This document shows positions 7,345 through 16,703 of a DNA stretch of 26,106 nucleotides, in pieces (the stretch's first letter is position 1; each line of letters opens with the position of its first letter). This DNA is from Brachionus plicatilis. Its lineage: Eukaryota > Rotifera > Eurotatoria > Ploima > Brachionidae. A program made the position numbers and the translations under genes. The notes beneath the pieces were generated by a model. The model worked only from the letters and a program-made list of their open reading frames with translations, was not told the origin of the DNA and made no database searches. The stretch is from positions 431,084 through 457,189 of the forward strand of contig QEOQ01000310.1 in the NCBI GenBank assembly GCA_010279815.1. Reading direction: 5' to 3'.

Positions 7345-10300
7345 TCATTTTCTTTTTACAACCAAATTTTTATCACCATATGAATCATCAACTCGTCCAC
7401 AAGTTGGCCACATCTTCGATTCCGGTTTGATATAACTCTGTGAATAAACAATTTAAATAAAAAAAATTTTTTAAATCTATTAATAAAAATACAATCGGAT
7501 AGGCAGCTGTTTCTCTTGAATATGGCCGGTCCCAATTTGAGCTTACACAAATCTCTTGAGTGTGCGGAGCATTTTTGAGCGGGTTGTTATTTCTGTCCCA
7601 TTCACCTCTTTCAATCTTTCTTATCTCTTCTCTGATACTTATCAAGGCATCGCACATTCGATCCAATTCTTCTTTGCTCTCGGACTCAGTGGGCTCGACC
7701 ATCAGAGCTCCATGGACTGGCCAGCTGACTGTTGGCGAATGAAAGCCATAGTCCTGCAAGCGTTTAGCAATGTCTGTAGCCTCAACATTAGCAGATGCCT
7801 TGAAGTCCGCAATCATGATGAACTCATGGGCGCTAAAGCCCTCATCACCAACGTAATTAATGCTGTAGTGCTTTTCCAATCTCTTCATCATGTAATTAGA
7901 GCTCAAGATGGCCACTTTGGTAGCTTTTTGCAGACCACGGTTTCCCATCATTTTAATGTAAGCCCAGGATATTGGCAAAATTGAGGAAGAGCCGAATGGT
8001 GCTGCCGAACACGAGCCAAAGGAATCACTTCTGTGAACACCTTCGATATCGACCAAAGGATGAGATGGTAGATATGGGGCAAGATGAGCTTTGACTCCGA
8101 TTGGACCCATACCAGGACCACCGCCACCATGAGGCTGGATTAAAATTAAATAAAATTTAAATCTTAAAAAATTAAGATCTTACAATGCAGAAAGTTTTGT
8201 GAAGGTTCAAATGAGACACGTCAGAGCCGTAGTCGCCAGGGCGACACAAACCAACTTGGGCATTTAAATTGGCGCCATCTAAATAAACCTGGCCACCATT
8301 TTCATGGATTAATTGGCACACTTCAACAATTCTGGACTCGAAAACACCAAAAGTTGACGGATAAGTGACCATTGCACAAGCTAAATTATTTTGGTATTTT
8401 TTTATCAGCTCACTCAAATGGTTCATGTCAATAGCTCCACTTTTGAGCACATTTACCTTGTGGATTTTCATTCCGGCCATGGCAGCACTGGCTGGATTGG
8501 TACCATGTGCTGAAGTCGGAATTAGACACACACGTCTATCACCCTTTCCATTCGCTTTCAAATACTGCATGATAGCTCTTAGGCCGGCGTATTCTCCCTG
8601 GGCTCCGCTATTAGGCTGGAATGATATTTTGTCATAGCCAGTTATTTCACACAAATCTTTGGCCAATTCATCAAACATTTTGTAATAGCCTTTTACTTGA
8701 CTGCTCGGGACAAATGGGTGAATCGAACCAAATTCTTTCCAAGAACATGGCTTTGAACAAAAAAAATTTGAAAAATTAAAATTTTTACATTTTTTAGTGA
8801 GAAAAATAAATTTTTTGGAAAAGAAAAATTAAATATTTTGAAAAGAAATATTTCGATAAGAAAAATTTAATTTTTTGAATAGAAAAATTAAATATTTGGC
8901 AAAATGTAATTTATTGTGCATTTTTATATTTTTACATTTTTACATTTTTGAGAGAAAAAAGTAAAAATCTCAAAATAAAAAAACTTAAAAAAAATTTAAT
9001 TAAGAAAAGTAATAATAAATTCGCAATTAATTAAAAGGGATTTTCAAAAAATTATCCTTGTTTTTTACATTTAAATTTTTCTAAAACTCCTTTTTAAGTA
9101 ATTGCGAAATTATTATTTCTTTTCTTAAATGAAAATTTTTTTAGATTTTTTGATTTTGAGATTTTTTTTTTCTCTCAAAAATGTAAAAATATAAAGATAT
9201 AAAAATGTACAATAAATTAAATTTTGCCAAACATTTTGAAAAAAAATATTTCGAAAAGAAAAATTAAAATTTTTGAATAGAAAAATTAAATATTTTGAAA
9301 AGAAAATTAAAATTTTTAAAATGAAAATTTAATTTTTTGAAAAGAAAAATTTTATTTACAATTAATTCGGTGGTGCTGTTAAGCTTCATAGTACATGAGC
9401 CCAAAGGAATCATTGAATGAACTAATGAAACATCTTTGTTTTCCAATATTTTCATGTATCTGACCAAAAGAGCCTCGGAATGGTATGAATTGAATACAGG
9501 ATGCTGTAAATATTTTGATTCACGCTTAAATTGGTTCTCGTTTGAGTTCAAGTTGTGCTTTAATTCGGCCAAATTGGTGCGTCGAACAACTTGATCAAAG
9601 TTTTCGTTTGAGCCAAATATTTCAAGCAGGTCATTTAGGTCTTGGGATGTGACTGTGTCATCTAAGGAAACTCCAATCTTAAATTGAATTGAACATTATA
9701 TCATTTGCTATTTAATTCAGAATTCAAAAACAAATATAATTCTATCAATTTGATCTTTTCAATAAAGGGTGAAGTAAAATTTTGAAAAATTAAGAAATTT
9801 ATAAAACTTTTAAGCAACTTTGGTAATTTTTTAAAATTGATTTAACAAAAATAAAAAAAAAAAGCTTTATCAATCAATGAAAATTCACATGTAGATAATT
9901 TATCAATTAAAAAACTCAATAAACTTTTATTAAAATTACAAAAAATTTTTCGTTCGATTTCGTCAGCGGCAAAGTTTGAGTTTTGTTTGTTTGGGTTTTT
10001 TAAGGTTTTGTTTTATGGGAATATTATTTCAGCACAATCAATTTCTGATTAGCACAAAAAAAATATTTAAAAAAACAACATTTAACTCATAAAAATTGTG
10101 TTTGAAAATAATTCTTAAGGGAAATTTTTTTTCAACACGAAAATGTTTATAATAAAATTAATTTTTTTAATTTTAAATTTTATTTTATGATATTTATAAG
10201 TGGAAGTTAGGTAAAATTCGAAGCTTAAAGAAAAGAAATTAAAAAAATTAGTCTCTAGAAAACCATTTTCCCGCATTTTTTGCTCTACCTCTTTTAGGTT

Positions 10301-13300
10301 TATTGACAAATTGGTCCTTTTTTTAAACAGTTCTTTTAATGCCAATAAATATGCACAATATCCTAATTTAGTGAAAAACTTGCAAGAACGTTTCTTACTG
10401 TTAAGCTCAACTTTATAACAGTTCTTGAATAAATTTTTTTTTAATTTTCCCAACAAGCAATTAATTTTTGTGTTGAATGCATTTATTTTATTTTTAATTT
10501 TTGTGTTGAGAAGAAATCATTTTGTGCTGAGCGTTTTGAAATTGTGTTGAAAAGGGAGACCCTTTGTTTTATTTTAATAAAAAAATAAAATTTTACAATA
10601 AAAATTATAAAAAAGTTTTTATTTTGAACTCTTTTTAAAGAAATTAAATTAGTTTTGAAAAATTTTATAATTTGAATTTTCTTTCACCTTGAAAAAGAAA
10701 TTCTGCAAATACCTTTAGCATTTAAATCTAATGTGCACTTAGTTTATAGTGATTTGCGCGTTAAATTTTTTTTTTTGAGTGTCAACTATAAAAACTAAAA
10801 CCTAAATTTTGGTAAATATTAGCTATGGCCTATTTCATCTAAAAAAACAATCATACTCAAAATAGAATAGCTTATAAATGAATATTAATGTTATTTACCT
10901 ATAGAGAATAATATTATAATAACGTAAGATGGGGTAATTATTTAATTGGTTAATTGGGGGAGAACTTTTATTTTGTGAAATTGTACGAGAACTATACATC
11001 CAAGAAAGAAAAGAAGTATCATTCTAAGTAGCTAACCGGTCAAGGAATCCAGATATATAGTTTTTATTTTTCGTTTGTATACCATTCGTCTTAAAATCGA
11101 TCAAGTTCGAAAAACTGGTGAAAATCAATCAAAAGTATAATTTGATTCACGCGCGATAACTTCGGTTCGAAATGAGATTTTGCAAAATTATTTAGCCATT
11201 GCTAAGACCAACTAGTAACAACTTCAAATTAAGAGACAGAAAGAAAAAATTTTTTTTTTTGAAGCCAAATTCTAAATGGGTTATTTTTAGGGGTAAAACG
11301 GTTAAATAAGTTACCATAATTACCCCGGTTTTTAACAAAATTACCCCAAATTTTAACCACTTTAACTCTTTTAACCCTAAAATATTTATAAGACGTTTTT
11401 TTTGTTACTATGCAAAATTTTATTTAAAAAACATATTCTTGAAGTCTAGAGAAACAAATTGGGGCTTTTTTTTAAAAAATGCGTGCTAAAAAAAGTGAAA
11501 AACGACTGCAATATTTTAAATACAGCGTCAAAAAGTTTAAAAAAACACAAAAAAATTTCTTTCTTTTGTTTCATTTCTTTAAAAAAAATGCCACGCTCTT
11601 ATGAAGCTTTGTTTGCCAAGTAGAATAAAAAAGAATCAAACACTAGAATTTGTATGTGCTGAATGCTGATAGTAAAAATCCTAAGAAAATTTTCTTGTTA
11701 AATTTCTAAAAATTGATTTTAAATTTGTTTTGTTTTTAAATTAATATTTTTCTTATTCAATTGTTTCTAATTTATCCAAGTAGATCAATTTTAATTTTTT
11801 CTTTCACTTTTACGAGTCGAAAATTAATAAAAAAAAAACAAAAATATTACTTTATACTTCTATCTCTCTTAATTTTTTAAAAAACGGGTAATTTGGTGAT
11901 GTATTGGGGTAAATGAGTGTGGTTTCGGGGTAATTGTGTGAATTTCCGGGGTAATTTGGATCAATTTCGGGGTAATCGAGTTAACCCATTTAACCAAATT
12001 AGCCCTCACATATTTAACCACTTGGTGCAATTTGATGATTTGAAATTTTGGGGTAAATAAGGGGTTCAGATTCGTGATCCTCGAGTAGAGATCTATCCGA
12101 AAAAGCAATAAAAAAAAAATAGGTCACCCAATATGGCTATATTACGTTATTAAAGTAAAAAATGAACAAATACTGATAAATTGTTGTACTTTTTGCATGA
12201 GTTAAATATATGAAATATTTTTTGTCATTTTTTACTTTTGAATGGTAATGAATTTAAAAAAATTCATTAAATTATTTATTTAATGAAAAAAAAATTTAAA
12301 AATTCATTAAATTATTAAAAAGTCTTTAGAGTTCGTCTATTCAAGATAAATTTAATTCCCAACAGATTAACTAAAATACTCCAATAAATTACCTTTTCTA
12401 AACAAAAGACGAAGAACCAACACTAATATTAATTAACAACTAATCATTTTATTAAAATATGTGGCATAGTTAACAATACCTTTAACCTTTTATTAGACAT
12501 GTATCCTCGGATACTGAACAAGTATTTTAAACCATTTTTTTTTACCTAATCTGACAAAGTTTTTTAAAAAATTTAAATTTTTTTCAAAGTAAAGGACCAT
12601 AGACTTTTATTCTAATTTTTATAGTTTTTGTCGCATTCAGATATTTGTCTATATTTAAATTAAACGAGAAAATATTTTGAAATAAAAAATTTTTTTAAGC
12701 CTTCTAATGAGAAAAATAAAGAAAAAAAAATTGTGATTTAATTAGTTTTAATCTTTTTCTGTATGTATCCACAAGTGTATTCTCAGGATGCATGATATAT
12801 AAAAAAATTTCTCAAGAAATAACGTAAATTTTTTTCTCGAACCTCTTAGATTTTCATTTAAATTAATTCAAATAAATTAAATACTTAATTTTGCATTTCC
12901 TTCAAGGCATTTATCGAAATATTTTAAATTAACTTTGTAAACAACTAGAGAAACGACTTACAAAATAAAGCCTTACACAAGAATTGGGATATTTTTTGTT
13001 CATTTTTTTTACTAATTTTAAATCAATGATTAAAGCATTTTAAGTCAGAAAAATAAATTAATTTATCTATCAATGTTTTGTAATTAAATTTTAATATTTT
13101 TTTCTAAAACCTCAAGTTGCTTTTTTAATTGTATTTTAGTGTAACAAAAACATAAAATAATAAAAAAAAAAATTTTTCTAAATAAACCTAACATTGATCA
13201 AAACGAAAAAAATTTCCAACTCATCAAGACTACCATTTTAAATTAGCTTTTTACCAACAAGCTTTTAATTTAAAAAATTTTCATAGTACATTTTACATTT

Positions 13301-14785
13301 CACAAAAATTTTTGGGAAAAAAAAAATTCAAATCTTACATGTTGACCATCTTCAAAGTATCTGAGATTAATTTTCTTGTATTCTGCTCGCTTTTTAATTT
13401 CGAGCACAGACAAACTCGGTTTAATTTTGATGGTATCAAAAAAATTCTCATTCAAAATTTGGTTATTTGAATTTTTCAAGCCTTCAGCAAGAACCAGCGT
13501 GTGCAAGTGAGCATGGTTGGCTTTTTTTCGCAACCCTTCGGGTCCATGATAGACAGCATAGAAGGCGGAAATGTTGGCCAAGAGGGCCTGGGCGGTGCAA
13601 ATGTTGCTAGTTGCCTTGTCTTGTCGGATGTGCTGCTCTCTGGTTTGCAGAGTCAATCGCATGGCTGGCTTTCCATTGGAGTCTCGCGACACGCCGATGA
13701 TCCTGCCTGGCATGTCCCGCTTGAATTTATCAGTGCATGCAAAAAAAGCTGCGTGCGGACCCCCGAAACCCAGCGGAACACCGAATCTTTGAGCGTTGCC
13801 CAACGCTATTTCGGCGCCCACTTCTTTCGGGCTCTTTAACAAACACAGTGAAAGCAAGTCGGTCGCAGCCACCGGCACTGTTCCATTATCCTTGGCGCTT
13901 TTGATCACAGATTCCAAGTCCAACAGCGAGCCATCCGTGTCCGGATATTGGAACAAAAATCCGGTCACATCCTTGGAGTCAAATTTCATTTGGGACAAAT
14001 TTTCAACTCGCACTTCAATTCCAAGCGGTTCAGCTCTTGTTTTTACCAAATCAACAGTCTGCGGATGCACTCGGTCAGAAACCAAAAATTTTTTTCTCTT
14101 ATTGTTTCTTCAATATTTTATTTAAATAAAATTTAAAATTAAAAAAAATTTTTTTTTTATTATTTACCTAGCACACAAAGTCATTGCTTCTGCTGCAGCA
14201 GTGGCTTCATCCAGCAGCGATGCATTGGCTATTTCCAGTCCAGTTAAATCACAAACCATAGTCTGAAAGTTAAGCAATGATTCAAGACGACCCTGTGACA
14301 ACTCGGCCTGGTACGGAGTGTATTGTGTCACCCATCCGGGATTTTCGAAGATGTTGCGCAGTATTACAGGAGGCATGTGACAATTGTGGTAGCCTAGACC
14401 AATAAAGGACCTGTAGACCTGGTTTTCGGCGGCTATCTGCCTGGCATATTCCAGCATCTCTTGTTCAGCTAAAAAAAAATTTCAAAAATTTTTTTAATTT
14501 TATTTTTTTTAAATTTTAATTACTCAAAGGCTCGCTCAGGTTCAAGTCGCGGTTCAGGCGAATATTCTTGGGAACAGTCTTGTCAACCAGTTCTTCCAGA
14601 GATTTAAGGTTCAATAGCTTGAGCATTTCGGTCTCATCTTTTGGATTGACACCAATGTGCCGAGTGGAAAAGTCTTCTCGATAAGCTAGACCATTCTGGG
14701 AGTCGGACACGGCCGAAACAAACCGCTTGGAGACCAGTCTTAAAATTTTTTCATTTTTTGTCAACCTTAGAATGTTTGGCAGCAT
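7345..14785 (-). CDS. GLDC: Glycine dehydrogenase (decarboxylating), P-protein; complete, 7 exons
   Basis: PLP-dependent P-protein of the mitochondrial glycine cleavage system. It decarboxylates glycine and passes the aminomethyl group to H-protein lipoamide. Exons: 14785-14524, 14468-14168, 14107-13339, 9677-9360, 8750-8184, 8134-7493 and 7437-7345. All have GT-AG borders and matching phases, giving 983 residues (human about 1020). The ATG at 14785 has an in-frame TAA upstream. Its first 30 residues ([20 protein letters not shown], then RFVSA) form a basic mitochondrial presequence. Landmarks: FSTRHIG (about 40), [20 protein letters not shown] in exon 2, [12 protein letters not shown] (about 595), [10 protein letters not shown] (about 632), the PLP lysine K735 in [10 protein letters not shown], the Gly-rich [13 protein letters not shown] directly after it across intron 5, and RDPYSRE-like NWDRPYSRE. 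The last exon, only 30 codons ([12 protein letters not shown] to a Lys-rich end), is about 20 residues shorter than in vertebrates. No frameshift is seen. Introns 1, 2, 5 and 6 are 49-60 bp, intron 4 is 609 bp and intron 3 is 3661 bp. Confidence 0.97.
8751..9359 (-). other. GLDC intron 4, filled by a hairpin element
   Basis: The borders are GTAAAT at 9359 and a ttcaaag acceptor at 8752-8751. More than half of the intron is the long inverted repeat at 8895-9231 with its flanking direct repeats. The remainder consists of diverged units of GAAAAGAAAAATTAAATATT type. Without these repeats the intron would be similar in size to its neighbours. Confidence 0.85.
8895..9231. repeat. Long inverted repeat (about 150-bp arms) with 60-bp direct-repeat flanks
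   Basis: The left arm starts TTTGGCAAAATGTAATTTAT (8895) and the right arm ends with the complement of a near-identical sequence (9231). Similarity continues inward through TTTTTACATTTTTGAGAG, AATCTCAAAAT and TTCGCAATTA to about 9044 and 9082, leaving a loop of about 40 bp. The hairpin is bracketed by near-identical direct repeats of about 60 bp, roughly 8836-8897 and 9234-9295, both containing ATATTTCGA and TTGAATAGAAAAATTAAATA. Either it inserted into a tandem array or the flanks are a long duplication. As intron RNA it would fold into a long duplex. Confidence 0.75.
10007..10572. mobile_element. MULE-like element with exact 10-bp target duplication
   Basis: TTTGTTTTAT stands at 10007-10016 and again at 10563-10572, exactly abutting a 546-bp element (10017-10562). 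The left end runs GGGAATATTATTTCAGCACA; the complement of the right end runs GGGTCTCCCTTTTCAACACA. TCARCACAA-type words repeat inward: left at 10029 and 10049, right (inverted) at 10468, 10501, 10522 and 10542. The 10-bp duplication, GGG termini and subterminal motif repeats match Mutator-like elements. It is non-autonomous, with at most the doubtful frame at 10115-10456 inside. Confidence 0.78.
10115..10456 (-). pseudogene. Doubtful open frame inside the intron-3 MULE-like element
   Basis: A 113-codon frame opposite in strand to the left terminus, rich in Lys, Phe and Asn. A middle part (about residues 25-70, with [18 protein letters not shown] and [12 protein letters not shown]) has more balanced composition and could be a trace of a transposase. 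The C-terminal third is plain A/T translation. I recognise no motif. It may be a chance frame; its only support is lying within a bounded transposon. Confidence 0.25.
11290..12005. repeat. Inverted-repeat element with TTACCCC subterminal motifs
   Basis: The left end AGGGGTAAAACGGTTAAATA (from about 11289) and the complement of the right end, AGGGCTAATTTGGTTAAATG (from about 12006), align collinearly for about 60 bp. The alignment includes ATTACCCCG and AAATTACCCC in both arms. Further GGGGTAA copies (near 11904, 11927, 11949 and 11969) continue the array on the right at about 20-bp spacing. Ends beginning GGG with an inward motif array resemble the MULE-like elements at 6171 and 10017. No clear target duplication is visible (tattttta/tcacatat), and I find no transposase. 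The 79-codon frame across the right array is translated repeat. Confidence 0.6.
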
Positions 14786-16513
14786 TTTTCTAAAAAATTA
14801 TATTGGCAAAAATTAGACAAAATTTTTGATTATTGTTTTTATCTAGCAAAATTTTAACACGCCTAAAATATTTTACCAAAGTGTGGTATTTATTTGGCGT
14901 TTAGAATAAGATAAAAACATTTTTTTTCTACATTAAATACATCGAATATGAAATTAGGTTACATAACATGGCTCATAATTTCTTGATAGCAAGCAACTAA
15001 CTTAGAAGTTGGTCTAGGCTTCGTTTAGTTTGAGTGTCTAATCAAATTTTTTTTTGCTTACTTTTAGATAAGCAAAAATTTCTAAATTATTTTAATATTA
15101 TTCAAAATCACCTATTTTGAAAATCAAGCTAATTTTAAACTTAACTTGGTATAAAATTGAATGTTCAAAAATTGCGACGAAATTAGACCTTAAATCTTTT
15201 TTTTTTGCTTGAGAAAATATAATTTTATGTAATGTTAAATAATTTTGTTGAGAAGAAGCTTTTTTAAAGAAAAAAAAACGCTGCGCTGGGAAAATAAAGA
15301 AGTGATCAAGTGAACCAGGCCATTCGGCAAGCTGTTTAGAAATTAAAATAAATGATGACTCAGCCAATATAGTCCCGTGTGCAGAGTGAACCAAGCCATT
15401 TTTAGTTGCATAATGATGAAAAAGATGCCAAGAGTTAAATGATTGCTTGAAGCAGCTAATTTCTAGCAGTATCCAGGATAGCCGATTAATTTAAGCTTTA
15501 GTGTTTTCTTATTTTTTATTTAAATTTGAAATAATTTTTTTTTATTAGAAGGTTTAAAGAATTTATCTCGGTGGCAAAGTGGGAGTTTTGTGAATTGATC
15601 ATCATTTAGTTGAATATTTGCTGACCAAGATCAAAAATTGATAACAAATAAATTGATTATTTTTCTTTCTTTTTTATTCAATTCTTTTTTTGAAATATTC
15701 TTGAATTTAAAAATTTCATTTTATTTTGAAAAAAAAGAAGAGTCTATGCAAGTGTAAAATTGGAAGCCAAACAGTGTTAAAATTTCTAGATAAAAAAGTT
15801 AGCTTTATTTAATTTTGTTGAAATATGGAATTTTGTGAATTTGACTAACAAAGAAAAATTAATTTTGTCTTAAAAAAATTTTATGTTGATAACTTCAATT
15901 TTATAAACGAAATATTTTTTTCTTAAATTAATGTTTAACTGCGGTGTTTACGTGTTCGGAAAACGTCAAATTTTTATTTTTTTTAAAGTTTAAAATAAAT
16001 TAAAATATCTTGATAAAATAATAATCTCCTTTGCAAAAATTAATTTAAGCAGAGTTTTGAAATTTTAAATTATTTTTCTTTAAAATTTTGTTTTAATCTA
16101 TTAACAAGAAATAAATATTTCATTGAAAATAAGCGTGAAAAAGTCCTAATTAAAGAGCCTTTGCTTTCAAACAGACCAGGATCAAAGTCGTCGATTAATA
16201 CAATTGCCTTTCAATACCTAATTAAAAATTCAAAATTGAATAATTTTTATATTGCATAATTCATCTTATCTTAACAGAATTTATGTAACTTTTTATAAAT
16301 AAAATAAATTTTTTAATCTAAAATTAGTTGACTGAATATTCATAGATTTCATCTTAAATAATTTGAGAAATTTAATGAAATAAGTATTAGAACTTAAATT
16401 AGGTTTAATCAAGTTTTTAAAAAAGTTTGAATTTTTTTTTGCTTTAGAAAATAAAGATTAAAAACTACAATATATTCATTGATAGCTGATTAAAGTGTTT
16501 AATTTTTTAATAA
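14786..16513. other. Spacer upstream of GLDC
   Basis: The GLDC promoter and 5' UTR should lie at the left of this stretch, but no TATA box or initiator is distinctive in such A/T-rich sequence. GTGAACCAGGCCATT (about 15311) recurs as GTGAACCAAGCCATT (about 15387). A 98-codon minus frame covering this area (15098-15394) is not protein-like as a whole. No RNA gene is seen. Confidence 0.5.
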
Positions 16514-16703
16514 AAATTAAACGTTATACCGTATTCCCTCGTTCGATTATGCTGCACTACAAGCTAAGACATGCAAATGATACCATCAAATTTAAAATAT
16601 TTTTGCATGGGTGAGATGGACTTTGGTGTATGGTCCAAAAGCTGGTAGCTTAATTTATGGTGCAGCATAATCGAACGAGGGAATACGGTAAATTAAACGT
16701 TAT
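16514..16703. mobile_element. 162-bp MITE with 30-bp perfect TIRs and 14-bp direct repeats
   Basis: The element spans 16528-16689. Its left 30 bp, starting ACCGTATTCCCTCGTTCGAT and ending TATGCTGCAC, recur perfectly inverted at the right end. AAATTAAACGTTAT occurs at 16514-16527 and at 16690-16703, touching both ends exactly. Alternatively the duplication is TA, with element ends CCGTATTCC; that would suit Tc1/mariner or pogo relatives, but then the empty site would be a perfect tandem pair of the 14-mer. It has no coding capacity. Its base composition is distinctly richer in G and C than the surroundings, and the identical TIRs suggest it is young. Confidence 0.88.

Larger units (their letters stand above)
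9678..13338 (-). other. GLDC intron 3 (3.66 kb), host of transposable elements
   Basis: Donor CAT|GTAAGA at 13338 and acceptor caatttaag at 9679-9678 join residue 444 to ATTGGAGTTTCC in phase 0, exactly where P-proteins read FEDG..(L)GISLDE. The intron contains a MULE-like element (10017-10562), a second GGG-ended inverted-repeat element (11290-12005) and long A/T stretches (about 10600-11280 and 12120-13338) in which I see no gene. TAATAACGTAA near 10917 recurs inverted near 12147, which could mark a larger, older element. Confidence 0.85.

Noticed and set aside
7556..7984. 142-codon plus-strand frame over GLDC exon 6
   Set aside because: It is antisense to the well-conserved GLDC coding exon, whose codon structure keeps the opposite frame open. 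No independent evidence.
11869..12108. 79-codon frame with ITPK/ITPE repeats
   Set aside because: The peptide repeat simply translates the TTACCCC subterminal array of the inverted-repeat element.
13501..13839. Plus-strand frames over GLDC exon 3 (also 13571-13792, 13796-14125, 13948-14136)
   Set aside because: All are shadows of exon 3 on the minus strand; none resembles a protein.
15098..15394. 98-codon minus frame upstream of GLDC
   Set aside because: Only the first part looks mixed, the rest is A/T translation, and there is no known domain or splice context.
15311..15401. Imperfect 15-bp repeat GTGAACCARGCCATT
   Set aside because: Two short copies about 76 bp apart with no further shared flanks; too little to define an element or regulatory pair.
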